Assembly: GCA_044507065.1 (NCBI GenBank)
Contig: JBIQJY010000003.1
Location: forward strand, 48,700 to 112,699
Direction of reading: 5' to 3'
Source: SCN-69-37 sp044507065
GTDB taxonomy: Bacteria > Acidobacteriota > Vicinamibacteria > Vicinamibacterales > SCN-69-37
Length of the DNA: 64,000 bases
Position numbers and translations under genes: made by a program. Below are positions 24,331 to 32,796 of this stretch, piece by piece. Positions within the stretch are counted from its first letter, which is position 1; each line of letters begins with the position of its first letter. Under the pieces are notes generated by a model. That model saw nothing but the letters and a program-made list of their open reading frames with translations. It was not told where the DNA came from and searched no databases.

Positions 24331-26168
24331 TCGTCTTCGCCGGCGCTCGAGTCGGCAATGAGCTCCGCGCCGTGCACCACGCGGATGTGCGCATCCAGAT
24401 CGGGCACCACGTCCTCCGCGTAGCGACGACTTTCCGCGGCGGCCATCGTTTCGCGCGCCCGCGTCCAGGCTTCGTCCACCGAGAGATTGCACGCGTCGGC
24501 CAGGTACTGCGCCGAGAACCCCTCGCCGGTCAGGCTCCGCAGGGTCGTGTCGTGGTCCACGCTGTTGCCGGGCGCCCAGTAGTGACGCGCGAGATCCGGT
24601 CCGATCGCCGGATTGTCGGTGAGGTACCCATCGCGCCGGAGGAAGAACGCGCGCGTCTGGTACACCGCCATGTGCGCGAGCAGGTACCCCTGGTAGGACG
24701 CGGCCGACTCCTGGTTGAGCAGATGCGGAATCGCCAGCAGCGGCCGCGGGCTTTCCAGTCCGAGCACGCGGCGCTCCGTCTCGCGCGCGAGTGCCAGCAC
24801 CGCCTCGGCCGTCAGCTCGGCATCGCTCATCCGGTAGAGCGCGGACTCGAAGTACGGGACCACCGCAATCTGCCGCTCGTCGAACGCGCGCATCGGCTGT
24901 CGCGCCGCAATGCGGTCGCGGATGAGCGATTCGGGCAGCACCTCACCGGCCGGCGTGTGCGCATACCGGATGAGCCAGTCGGCATCGCCGAGCAGGCTGT
25001 CGCAGAACATCGACTGCGTCTCGGCATAGGCCATCGAGGTGGGCGGATATTCCTGTGAGAACGCCGGTGAGTTCTGCGTCACGTTCGCGAAGTGCGCGGC
25101 ATGCCCGCCCTCGTGAAACAGCGTGACGATGGCGCGCTGGCCGCTGCCCACCTGGTCGGGCCTCGCATCAGCCGTGAAGTTGATGTGACCCGGCACCCAT
25201 TGTCCCGTGTCGTCGTACCACGCGGGCACGGGCCCGTGGCAGAAGCCATTCTGGTACTTGCCCTCGCGCTCGATGAGATCGAGCTGCATCGTCGCACCGC
25301 GGAATCGGATGCCGAGGCGCCGGAAACTCATCACCCAGCGCCGCAGGGCAAGCCCGAACGGCACGTAGGGATCCATGCGCCGGACGACGTCGCCGGTGGC
25401 GTGGAAGCGGAGGTTCCAGGGCGCCAGCGCATCGGCGCCCTTGCGGTCTCGCAGGTCCGCCAGGCTGCGTGCGTTGGCGGCATCCGTCCGCGCGAGGAAG
25501 TCGTCGAGCACGGCAAACAGCTGCGTCGGCGTCATGCGCTCGCTCTTCCGCAGCTTCAATTCGAAGTAGTCGTCGTAGCCCAGCGCGCGCGCGAAGCGAT
25601 TGCGCAGCTTCACCAGGTCGAGGAAGCCGTTGGCGAGCACCCAGCGCTCGAGCTCGCGGAACCCGTCGAACGAACTGCGACGGTGCGCCTCGACCGGATT
25701 GGTGGCGAGGTTGGTGGCCAGGGCACTGAGCGTGGCGGCTTCCGACACGCCCTGCTCGTTGATGTGCTGCGGATCGAAGCCCTTCTTCTTCGTGAACAGA
25801 TCGGCCTCGGCCTCGACAATCTGGCGCATCAGGTCGCTACCCTCGGCGCTGTCGATGACGTTGGCCTCGAACACGGCAAGCCATCCCTTGAGCCCGTGCA
25901 GAAGCGCATCGCGCTCAGCATCGGCGGGCAGGGCCTCGAGCCGCGCCAGTTGCTCTCGCGTAGCGTGCAGCTTCGCGGGGTCGCCGATGAAGGCCTTGTA
26001 GACGTTCTCGGCGTTGGCAAAACCGGCCTGATCGTCGCTGGTGGCCATGTAGACGGACCAGAACAGCTCTTCCTTGGTCCTGTGAACCGTGTTGTAGGCG
26101 CGGTTCATCGCATCGAAGAACGCGCGCGCCTGACCCAGGGAATCGTCGAGGTGGAATTCGGAGGCCAT
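24276..26168 (-). CDS. M3-like zinc metallopeptidase
   Basis: 630 residues, all-helical. The zinc-binding motif HEGGH begins at H352 in LFHEGGHAAHF; the third ligand Glu is probably in the SMAYAETQSMF segment about 30 residues later, the spacing seen in gluzincin-type oligopeptidases. No signal peptide, so probably cytoplasmic. ATG 26168 starts directly at the conserved-looking MASEF; the longer frame to 26840 is antisense to the sigma-factor gene. The substrate is unknown; peptide degradation is likely. The last 55 bases are duplicated beyond the N gap. Confidence 0.85.
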   Translation of the reverse strand: MASEFHLDDSLGQARAFFDAMNRAYNTVHRTKEELFWSVYMATSDDQAGFANAENVYKAFIGDPAKLHATREQLARLEALPADAERDALLHGLKGWLAVFEANVIDSAEGSDLMRQIVEAEADLFTKKKGFDPQHINEQGVSEAATLSALATNLATNPVEAHRRSSFDGFRELERWVLANGFLDLVKLRNRFARALGYDDYFELKLRKSERMTPTQLFAVLDDFLARTDAANARSLADLRDRKGADALAPWNLRFHATGDVVRRMDPYVPFGLALRRWVMSFRRLGIRFRGATMQLDLIEREGKYQNGFCHGPVPAWYDDTGQWVPGHINFTADARPDQVGSGQRAIVTLFHEGGHAAHFANVTQNSPAFSQEYPPTSMAYAETQSMFCDSLLGDADWLIRYAHTPAGEVLPESLIRDRIAARQPMRAFDERQIAVVPYFESALYRMSDAELTAEAVLALARETERRVLGLESPRPLLAIPHLLNQESAASYQGYLLAHMAVYQTRAFFLRRDGYLTDNPAIGPDLARHYWAPGNSVDHDTTLRSLTGEGFSAQYLADACNLSVDEAWTRARETMAAAESRRYAEDVVPDLDAHIRVVHGAELIADSSAGEDEMCARFEAWVRERYPPAS

Positions 26169-26261
26169 CGGATCCCTACGATACACGCTCGCGACGAGGG
26201 GGGCCTGCCACGTGAGAGGATCGGGCGGCGTCGGTGTCCTTGTCATTGAGACCCACTGACC

Positions 26262-26762
26262 GTGAAGCCCCAGGCCCTCTTCGCCGCACACCGTGACGGA
26301 GTCTTCCGCTACCTCTGCCGCATCGTCGGACAGGGCGAGGCGCCGGACCTGACGCAGGAGGTGTTCCTGCGCGTGGCCCGGACACCGGTCCCCCACACGA
26401 CGCCCGACGGCGAGCGCGCCTGGGTCTTCCGCATTGCCAGGAACCTGGCCATCAACCATCGACGGAATGCCGGTCGCCACCCCGACACCGTGGCGCTGGC
26501 CGACGCCTCGAGACCGGCGCCGCAGGAGACGACGGTGGCCATGCGTCAGGCCCTGGATCGGCTGTCGCCGCTCGACCGTGACGTCTTCCTCCTGCGCGAG
26601 GTCGCGGGGCTCAGCTACGACGAGATTGCCATCTCCTGCGACATCAGCCCGGATGCCGTGCGCTCGCGACTGCACCGGGCACGCCAGCAGTTGCGCCACA
26701 CGCTGCAGCCGCTCCTGAACAACGGCGCCACGCCGTTCGTGAGGTTCCATGAACCACGATGA
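26262..26762 (+). CDS. ECF-type RNA polymerase sigma factor
   Basis: 166 residues with only regions 2 and 4. Region 2: FRYLCRIVGQGEAPDLTQEVFLRV and RAWVFRIARNLAINHRR. Region 4 helix-turn-helix: LSPLDRDVFLLREVAGLSYDEIA to VRSRLHRARQQL. Start is GTG 26262. The stop lies inside the next gene (14-base overlap), which codes for a membrane-anchored partner of anti-sigma size. The three-gene unit to 28285 is probably its own regulon core. Confidence 0.9.
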   Translation: MKPQALFAAHRDGVFRYLCRIVGQGEAPDLTQEVFLRVARTPVPHTTPDGERAWVFRIARNLAINHRRNAGRHPDTVALADASRPAPQETTVAMRQALDRLSPLDRDVFLLREVAGLSYDEIAISCDISPDAVRSRLHRARQQLRHTLQPLLNNGATPFVRFHEPR

Positions 26763-27183
26763 TCGAGAACTCGAACCGAACACGCCGCCGCCCGGGCGCC
26801 TCGAAATCGACGCGCTGCTCGACGGCGAACCCGTTGACAAGGAGTCGCTCCGCTTCGCACTCGACAGTGCCGATGCACGCGACTACCTGATCGACACGCT
26901 GCTGCTGCGCCAACTGGCGATTCAGATGGGCCCCAGCCGGTTCGTCGCGCCCGGCCGGCCGCACGGTCCATTCGCGCGCGGCATGCGCTGGATGGCGGCG
27001 AGCCTGTTGCTCGCGATTGGCGCCGGCGGCGGCTACGCGTACGGCCTCCGCTCGCACGCAGTGCCATCTTCCCCGCCGCGGACGGCAGCAGAGATATCAC
27101 CGGCCCCGACCGCGCCCGAGCCAACCCGGATCATCCGCTTCGAACCAGGCGTCAACTGGACGAGCACTGCTGGGAGCAACTGA
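26749..27183 (+). CDS. Membrane-anchored putative anti-sigma factor
   Basis: 144 residues: an acidic cytoplasmic N-terminal part (1-75) with LEIDALLDGE and DYLIDTLLLRQLA, one membrane helix (about 84-104) and a short Pro/Thr-rich outer part. Size, topology and the overlap with an ECF sigma gene indicate an anti-sigma factor; there is no ZAS zinc motif, so it belongs to a different class. No domain name was recognised. It is followed after one base by a secreted protein that may be a regulated output or a sensor partner. Confidence 0.7.
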   Translation: MNHDDRELEPNTPPPGRLEIDALLDGEPVDKESLRFALDSADARDYLIDTLLLRQLAIQMGPSRFVAPGRPHGPFARGMRWMAASLLLAIGAGGGYAYGLRSHAVPSSPPRTAAEISPAPTAPEPTRIIRFEPGVNWTSTAGSN

Positions 27184-27184
27184 C

Positions 27185-28285
27185 ATGAGCATCCGCATTC
27201 TTCTGTTCGCCACGGCCCTGACCCTCGGTCAGATGACGACGTCCGCGGGTCAGACTCCCCCGGACATGAGCGAGCCGGTCGTGAGCTTCGGCCTCTTCCG
27301 GGTGCAGGCGGACGGACCGCCGCGCGGCTGGGCCTCGCAGTCGGCGGGAGCCGGCAGGCCGCAGGCATCCGGGTGGGTCACCATTTCGCCCTGTAACGAC
27401 CTTGGCGCGGCGCGGTCCGGCCAGCCGCTTTCCGACGCGGCGACAGACGTCTGGCGTCTTTCGACCCATGTCACATCGATTTCGTCCGACACGGCGACAG
27501 CGCAGCTGACCTGGGAGCGGGTGCGACGCAACGGTCGCGAGGAAAGCGGGACGCCACAATCGACCACCGTGACGCTCGAGCGCAACGAACGGGTCAGGCT
27601 CGAAGACATCCACGTGCCGGCCAACGGGCAGTGCGAGGCGCGCACGCTGGCACTCGAGGCCGTCTTCGCCGCTCCGGCAGACGTCATGCAGTCGATCGCC
27701 GCGGCGGGCGAGGCGCGAGCGAACGCGGCAGACGGCCGCGCACCTGGCGCCCCTGCCTCGGCGCAGGAGCGACCGCGCATCTTCCGCATGCCCCCCAACG
27801 CCAGCGGCATCTCGAGGACCGCGATCGCCCGCGCCGGCGAACCAGCACCCACAACGCTCATGGCGGATCTGTGGCTGGTCCGTTCTGTTCCCGGCCAGCC
27901 CGACGAGACATTGCACGTGACCGCGCCGGTCATTCAGATTCCCGTCCGCTTCGCGTTCACGCCACTGGTCATGCAGGCCGATGGCGGCGAGGCAACGGTG
28001 CAGGTCGAGGGCACGGTCGAGTTGGGCATGTCGCCCGGGGGCGAGCCGCGCTTCTTTTTCTCCGCAGGTCGACGAGTGGGGTTCATCGCGACCAACCGAC
28101 CCGCGCGTGACGGCGCGTCTACCAACGAGAGCAGCACGAAGACATCCGTGCGTGTGCCTGGTCCCGACGAAGTGATCTCTTTTGAACTGCCGCCCGTGCA
28201 GGTTCCCGGAGGCGGCGAGGTGCCCGAGCGACTCTCAATCCGCGTGCGGCTCACGCCGCAGCCGATGGTGGAACTAACCAGATAG
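27185..28285 (+). CDS. Secreted protein of unknown function in the ECF sigma unit
   Basis: 366 residues. Signal peptide about 1-23 (cleavage near SAG-QTP). The mature protein is rich in beta-strand patterns: a first part from VVSFGLFRVQADG to VFAAPADV, a linker of low complexity, and a second part with VIQIPVRFAFTPLV and VEGTVELGMSPGGEPRFFF. Two Cys (ISPCNDL and NGQCEAR) could form a disulfide. No family was recognised. It begins two bases after the anti-sigma stop, so it is cotranscribed with it. Confidence 0.6.
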   Translation: MSIRILLFATALTLGQMTTSAGQTPPDMSEPVVSFGLFRVQADGPPRGWASQSAGAGRPQASGWVTISPCNDLGAARSGQPLSDAATDVWRLSTHVTSISSDTATAQLTWERVRRNGREESGTPQSTTVTLERNERVRLEDIHVPANGQCEARTLALEAVFAAPADVMQSIAAAGEARANAADGRAPGAPASAQERPRIFRMPPNASGISRTAIARAGEPAPTTLMADLWLVRSVPGQPDETLHVTAPVIQIPVRFAFTPLVMQADGGEATVQVEGTVELGMSPGGEPRFFFSAGRRVGFIATNRPARDGASTNESSTKTSVRVPGPDEVISFELPPVQVPGGGEVPERLSIRVRLTPQPMVELTR

Positions 28286-28320
28286 CCGCGCCTGCGCAAT
28301 CTGCGGATGCGGCCGGGACC

Positions 28321-28758
28321 TCACTCGAACGTGAAGATGGTCACCGGCCCGGGGCTCCCGCCGATGGCGCGGTAGAAGTCGAGGGCATGCGAGTCCTCGT
28401 TGTCGGCGGCGACGAATGTCCCCTCGATACCGGCCGTTCCGGCCAGTACCCGCAGCGCCTTGAAGAGCGCTCGACCAATGCCCATGCGCTGGTGCGCGGG
28501 ATGGACGGCCACGTCGTAGACGAACAGCTCGGTCGTCTCCGCGCGCGTCATCGGCAGCGCGTGTGCCGTCAGCCCGCCCACGACTTCGTCGCCCGAGAAC
28601 GCAGCGATGACCCAGACAGCCTCCGAGGCAAGCAGCCGCGCGATGTAGTCGTGGCTGACGGGTGCGCGTGGCTCGTCGAACGTCTCGGCCATGAGCACGA
28701 ACAACCGCGCAGCGACCGCCGCGTCCTCGGGACCGAGCCGGCGGACGACGATGGGCAT
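28321..28758 (-). CDS. GNAT acetyltransferase resembling aminoglycoside AAC(3)-I
   Basis: 145 residues, a single GNAT domain. The acetyl-CoA loop is HQRMGIGRAL. The order of blocks (LLASEAVWVIAAFSGDEVVGGL, ELFVYDVAVHPAHQRMGIG, then DNEDSHALDFY and a hydrophobic VTIFTFE end) follows AAC(3)-I enzymes, which acetylate the 3-amino group of gentamicin-type aminoglycosides. Many environmental GNATs share this outline without conferring resistance, so substrate is open. It lies three bases downstream of the first Nif3-like gene on the same strand. Confidence 0.7.
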   Translation of the reverse strand: MPIVVRRLGPEDAAVAARLFVLMAETFDEPRAPVSHDYIARLLASEAVWVIAAFSGDEVVGGLTAHALPMTRAETTELFVYDVAVHPAHQRMGIGRALFKALRVLAGTAGIEGTFVAADNEDSHALDFYRAIGGSPGPVTIFTFE

Positions 28759-28761
28759 CGA

Positions 28762-29544
28762 CTACCGGAAGGGCTCGCCGGCCGTGATCAGCTGGACCGG
28801 CACTTCGGGAACGAAGCCCTTGATCCACTCGGCCATCTCGAGCATGCCGGCTTCCTCGGACACGACGTGACCGAGCATGATCCAGCCCTTGGCGATCCCG
28901 GCCGTCACCGCATCGAGCACGTAGGCGGGACTGTCGAACGCGCCATCACTCTCCTGCTGCTCGCCGCTGATGATCACATCCACGTCGGGGACGTTGAGCG
29001 CGGGCGAGGCATACCCGACGCCGAGCTGGATGCGGCTCACACGGGCCTCGGGATCGCCCACGACGCGCAGGGCGCGGGCCCCCGTGTGCTGCTTCACGCT
29101 TGCGGCCAGCGCCCCAAGCGTGGTTTCCGGGATGACGAACCGATGCGATCCCGGCGCCGTCTCGTACCGGCTGTCGAGCCCGACGGCGCGCGCCGATCCG
29201 ACATAGGTGAAGTCCGGCCGCTGCGCGTGCATGTGATCGTGAATGCGGAAGACGACGATGTCATGCTTCCGCATCAGGTCGACCTTCGCCTGATACAGCG
29301 GATCGGCATTGACGACGGCCACGTCGTCGCGATCGTTCCAGTAGGTGACCTCGTGAGGAATGATCATGTTGAGGCCGGCCGCTGCCGCCTTCTCGATGAC
29401 CTCCATCGTCGCGAATGCCGTGGTCGCGATGCCCCTCACCGTCGTATCGGGACCACCGAACTTGAACGTGTCGCGGTATGTGGCATCGCGCCACGGCACA
29501 CCGAGGTTCTTCCTGATGCGGTCGATGACCTCTCCCGCCGTCAT
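28762..29544 (-). CDS. Nif3-like dinuclear-metal-centre protein
   Basis: 260 residues. Nif3/YbgI-type fold: DTFKFGGPDTTVRGIATTAFA, the metal-site stretch IIPHEVTYW, an FRIHDHMHAQRPD segment and the C-terminal GHVVSEEAGM with paired His and Glu. These supply plausible ligands for two metals. The ATG at 29544 overlaps the stop of the paralogue upstream (ATGA). The biochemical role of Nif3 proteins is unresolved. No signal peptide, so probably cytoplasmic, unlike its partner. Confidence 0.75.
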   Translation of the reverse strand: MTAGEVIDRIRKNLGVPWRDATYRDTFKFGGPDTTVRGIATTAFATMEVIEKAAAAGLNMIIPHEVTYWNDRDDVAVVNADPLYQAKVDLMRKHDIVVFRIHDHMHAQRPDFTYVGSARAVGLDSRYETAPGSHRFVIPETTLGALAASVKQHTGARALRVVGDPEARVSRIQLGVGYASPALNVPDVDVIISGEQQESDGAFDSPAYVLDAVTAGIAKGWIMLGHVVSEEAGMLEMAEWIKGFVPEVPVQLITAGEPFR

Positions 29545-30527
29545 GCCGGCCTCCAGTACGGGTCGCCCGCCGGCAGGTGCCGGACCTCGACCTCGGGAAC
29601 GAGCGTCCTGATCCATTCGGCGCACGCGGCCATGCCCGGTTCCTCCGACACGACGCGCCCGAGGAGAATGACGCCCTTGCGCTGGCCCGAATACACCGCA
29701 TCGCGCGCGTACTCGACCGATTCCCACTCGCGGACCTCGCCGGCCACTATCGCGTCGACGTGCGGCAGCATCGCGAGCGAGGCCTGGATGGGCGTGCTGC
29801 CGGCCAGCAGGCCCACGCGCTGCACGCGTGTGGCGGCGTCACCGATGATGCGCATGCCGCCGCGCGTGCGCAGGCCCGTGGCAAGCGTCGTGGCCAGGTC
29901 GCCGAGCGTGGTGGCCGCCGACGCCGGCAGATCGAAGCGTCGCGGATCGGCGGCCGACTGGTGCGCGGTCCATCCGAGAAGACTCGCGAATCCGGCGGCA
30001 AACGGGTCAGGCGTGCGCAGGCGCCAGTGATCGCTCAAGCGGAAGATCACCAGGCCGTGGCGTGCAATCAACTCGTTCTTCGCGGCGAAGACGGGGTCGG
30101 GCGGCGGAGTCGGTGCGCCCTGATTGGCGCCTGCTCCCATGCCCGCGGGAGCACCGGCGGCACCGCGGCCGCGCCCTCGCCCGGCCGGCGGGGTCGGCGA
30201 ATCCGCACGCGAATAAAACGTGGGCTCGCTCGAGATGACGACGTTCGCGCCGGCCTTCACCGCCTGCTGCAGCACCGCCATCGAGGCGAGGGCCGTTGTC
30301 GCCACGCCGGTCACGCGCGTGGCCGGGTTACCGGCCTTCACCGTGTCGACCGTCTCGTCCTGCCACGCAACGCCGATGTTCCTTCTGATGCGGTCCACCA
30401 GATCGGCGGCCGTCACCGCTCCGCCAGTGGTGCCCTGGCTGAATGCGAATGGCCGCGCCTCGCGCACGGCGATGGTCCCGGCGGCAACCATCGCGGCGAA
30501 CTCGCGCCTCGTCATGTGATGCATCAT
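29541..30527 (-). CDS. Nif3-like paralogue with Tat-type signal and lost metal ligands
   Basis: 328 residues. The N-terminus has a twin-arginine-like leader (TRREFAAMVAAG), suggesting export. The Nif3-like region parallels the next gene block by block, but its ligand positions differ: SSEPTFY instead of PHEVTYW, LSDHWRL instead of IHDHMHA, and GRVVSEEPGM instead of GHVVSEE. A Gly/Arg/Pro-rich insert (about 110-140) interrupts the domain. ATG 30527 or 30524 is favoured by GAGG just upstream; 30515 is an alternative. It probably forms an operon with the intact paralogue. Confidence 0.65.
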   Translation of the reverse strand: MMHHMTRREFAAMVAAGTIAVREARPFAFSQGTTGGAVTAADLVDRIRRNIGVAWQDETVDTVKAGNPATRVTGVATTALASMAVLQQAVKAGANVVISSEPTFYSRADSPTPPAGRGRGRGAAGAPAGMGAGANQGAPTPPPDPVFAAKNELIARHGLVIFRLSDHWRLRTPDPFAAGFASLLGWTAHQSAADPRRFDLPASAATTLGDLATTLATGLRTRGGMRIIGDAATRVQRVGLLAGSTPIQASLAMLPHVDAIVAGEVREWESVEYARDAVYSGQRKGVILLGRVVSEEPGMAACAEWIRTLVPEVEVRHLPAGDPYWRPA

Positions 30528-30663
30528 GGCCTCGTCGTCTGTGATGTGGCGGCACACTACCACACCGCGCCGCCCGCCGCAGCAGCCCGGTCGACCGGCC
30601 ACGATGTATGCTTACGCCCCAATCGGCCGGCCCGCGCGCCGGCCACTGAAGAGAGGTGCCCGC

Positions 30664-31236
30664 ATGGTTCGACGCTGCCGACGCGCGAATCCCGTTCTCG
30701 GGATTGGCCTCGCCGTGATCCTCGTCTGCACTGCGCTTGCCGGTGGCCGCGTCACCGCGCAGGCCACACCGCCCACGCCCCGGCTGCGTGTGCTCGTGGC
30801 GCACGGCCCGAACCTGAACCTGCTCGGGATCCGGGAGCCGCAGATCTACGGCACCACCACGCTGGCCCAGATCGATGAGCGTCTCGCCCGGCTGGCCGAG
30901 GAACTGAACGTCGAGCTGGTCACGCTGCAATCGAACAGCGAAGGCGCGCTCGTCGACTTCTTCCAGGCGCACATGAACGACGTCGACGCCGCGCTCATCA
31001 ACGCCGCCGGCTACACGTTCCACAGCGTGGCGCTGCACGACGTCATCAAGGCCATGCCGTTTCCGGTCATCGAGGTTCATATTTCGAACCTCGGGACTCG
31101 AGACGAGATCCATCGGAACTCGATCCTCACGCCAGCTGTCCGGGCGGCCGTCATGGGCTTCGGCTGGCGCTCCTACACGGCCGGCCTTCGGGCCGTCGTC
31201 GAGATCGTGCGCGAAGAACGCGCTGCCGCCCGCTGA
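30664..31236 (+). CDS. aroQ: Exported type II 3-dehydroquinate dehydratase-like protein
   Basis: 190 residues: signal peptide 1-33, then a complete type II dehydroquinase. Active-site features are GPNLNLLGIREPQIYG with R57 and the general base Y62, QSNSEG, N112, and E137/H139 in IEVHISN. The usual Y-T-H-T-S block reads YTFHS, so the His normally at that position is Phe (F119) with His shifted by one. ATG 30664 follows AGAGGT. Cytoplasmic AroQ acts in the shikimate pathway. An exported form would suit periplasmic quinate/dehydroquinate use, or may have another substrate. It precedes a secreted ThuA protein by 19 bases. Confidence 0.8.
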   Translation: MVRRCRRANPVLGIGLAVILVCTALAGGRVTAQATPPTPRLRVLVAHGPNLNLLGIREPQIYGTTTLAQIDERLARLAEELNVELVTLQSNSEGALVDFFQAHMNDVDAALINAAGYTFHSVALHDVIKAMPFPVIEVHISNLGTRDEIHRNSILTPAVRAAVMGFGWRSYTAGLRAVVEIVREERAAAR

Positions 31237-31255
31237 TCCGCACGAGGAGCTGCCG

Positions 31256-32218
31256 ATGATGCCCTGGAGAGTCCGTCCCTTACCGGCGCTCGTGGCCCTG
31301 CTCGTCGCCATCATGGGCACGGCCGCCACCGCCTGGCATCCGCCGCTGCCGCACGACAACGTGGCGGGCGTGACAACAGACACGCCGGCGCGCCAGCGAG
31401 GCGCCGTCGGCCCGGGACGCGGTCGCGGGCGCGGCGCGCAGCCGCGCGTGCGCAAGGCCCTTCTCGCCTGGGCCGACACGCGCAATGGCATTGCGCAGCA
31501 CGCCTTCACGTCGCACGCGCTATCCGTCATCGAACAGCTCGGTTACGACTCCGGCCTCTGGGACACCTACATCCGGACCGATTCGCACATCATCTACGAG
31601 CAGGCGCGCAAGACCGACGGCACGCCGGCCAGTGGCGGCCCGAGCCTGGCGAACGTCGACGGCATCTTCTTCCTCGGACACCGCGACGTGCCGATCGACG
31701 ACGAGCAGAAGGCGGAGCTGCTGGCCTTCGTGCGTCGCGGCGGCGGGTTCGTCGCGGCGCACACCGGGTTGACGGCGTTCGAGTCGTGGCCGGAGTTCGG
31801 CGGGATGATTGGCGCGCAGTACGGCGGCCACCTGTACACGGGACCGGGCCGCATCATCAACGAACAACCGGGACATCCCATCGTCAGGCACTGGGGGCCG
31901 GCCTTCGATTACACCGACGAGTTCTATCGTCCGAAGGGGCTGTCGCGCGAGGATGTCGACGTGCTGCTGCGTTTCAGCGGCGGCAGCGCGCCCGATTCGG
32001 GACTTGCCGCCGACGGCGACTTTCCGCTGGTGTGGACGAAGCGATACGGCAACGGACGCGTGGTCTACAGCTCGCTCTCGCACGACACGGCGGCGTGGGA
32101 CATCCGCAACCTGCGCCTGATGATGTTCGAGGCGGTGAAGTGGTCGCTCGGCTTGACGGAGGCGCCGGTCGAGCCGCACGCAATGCGCGCGCCGGAGGCC
32201 GCAGCGCCCGCCCGGTAA
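31256..32218 (+). CDS. Secreted ThuA-domain protein
   Basis: 320 residues. Signal peptide about 1-26; a basic Gly/Arg linker; then a ThuA (flavodoxin/GATase-like) domain from RKALLAWADTRNG to the end, with VDGIFFLGHRDVPIDDEQ, RRGGGFVAAHTG, FGGMIGAQYGGH, TDEFY and VYSSLSHDTAAWD, all typical ThuA blocks. GAGGAG lies six bases before ATG 31256. It is probably cotranscribed with the exported dehydroquinase-like gene. Function is likely carbohydrate-related but unproven. Confidence 0.8.
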   Translation: MMPWRVRPLPALVALLVAIMGTAATAWHPPLPHDNVAGVTTDTPARQRGAVGPGRGRGRGAQPRVRKALLAWADTRNGIAQHAFTSHALSVIEQLGYDSGLWDTYIRTDSHIIYEQARKTDGTPASGGPSLANVDGIFFLGHRDVPIDDEQKAELLAFVRRGGGFVAAHTGLTAFESWPEFGGMIGAQYGGHLYTGPGRIINEQPGHPIVRHWGPAFDYTDEFYRPKGLSREDVDVLLRFSGGSAPDSGLAADGDFPLVWTKRYGNGRVVYSSLSHDTAAWDIRNLRLMMFEAVKWSLGLTEAPVEPHAMRAPEAAAPAR

Positions 32219-32399
32219 CAACAGGCATCCCGCCGCGTGGCCAGNNNNNNNNNNNNNNNNNNNNNNNNNNNNNNNNNNNNNNNNNNNNNNNNNNNNNNNN
32301 NNNNNNNNNNNNNNNNNNNNNNNNNNNNNNNNNNNNNNNNNNNNCGCCGGAGGCCGCAGCGCCCGCCCGGTAACAACAGGCATCCCGCCGCGTGGCCAG
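32190..32399. repeat. 55-base direct duplication flanking an N run (assembly artefact)
   Basis: Bases 32190-32244 equal 32345-32399, with exactly 100 N between. The copied segment contains the last codons and stop of the ThuA gene. It has the same signature as the duplication at 24121-24330. When collapsed, the gene is unaffected and about 125 bases remain before the zinc-ribbon gene, in which nothing convincing was seen. Confidence 0.85.
32245..32344. other. Scaffold gap (100 N)
   Basis: Fixed-length N run, probably representing no missing sequence because identical 55-base ends flank it. Confidence 0.95.
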
Positions 32400-32498
32400 G
32401 TGGCGGCCTCGTCCGTCTATGAACTGCTGGACGCGAAGGGCGTGGGCGCGCTGCGCAACGAGCGGACTACGCGCTAGCAGCCGACATCCAGGCCGAGC

Positions 32499-32699
32499 TC
32501 ACCACTCATTGTCGCCGATATCGACGGTCTGACCGGCGCCGGCCGGCGCCGCCAATCCCGGCATGCCGGTGCGCGGCGCCGTCTCGGCGGCGCGCTTCGC
32601 ACGGGCGGCGAGCAGGCTCTGGCCGCAGCCGCACCGTGTGGGGCAGGGCTCGGGCTGCTTCTTCCGGCAGTTGGGGCAGCGGAGGGGTGTCGAGTCCAT
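32499..32699 (-). CDS. Small zinc-ribbon protein
   Basis: 66 residues. Opens with CPNC, then CPTRCGCG, giving at least four Cys in zinc-ribbon spacing, followed by a basic helix and a polar tail ending GDNEW. ATG 32699 begins directly before the ribbon; the longer upstream frame overlaps the penicillin-binding protein gene and is not credible. It lies 97 bases downstream of that gene on the same strand. No further function can be assigned. Confidence 0.6.
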   Translation of the reverse strand: MDSTPLRCPNCRKKQPEPCPTRCGCGQSLLAARAKRAAETAPRTGMPGLAAPAGAGQTVDIGDNEW

Positions 32700-32796
32700 C
32701 GGGCCGATCCGGACGGCAAGGATACACCGCGAGCGGGGACCGGGCGAAACGTTCTCTATACGCCAGCCGACCTTGGGGGTGACGACGGTTCCCTGA

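Noticed and set aside
24276..26840. Extended 854-codon version of the M3-type peptidase
   Set aside because: The first 224 codons are antisense to the ECF sigma gene; family-like sequence starts at 26168.
32400..32477. Short open stretch ending VGALRNERTTR after the second N gap
   Set aside because: No start, no upstream continuation once the duplicated 55 bases are collapsed, and too short to place; may be a remnant but unsupported.
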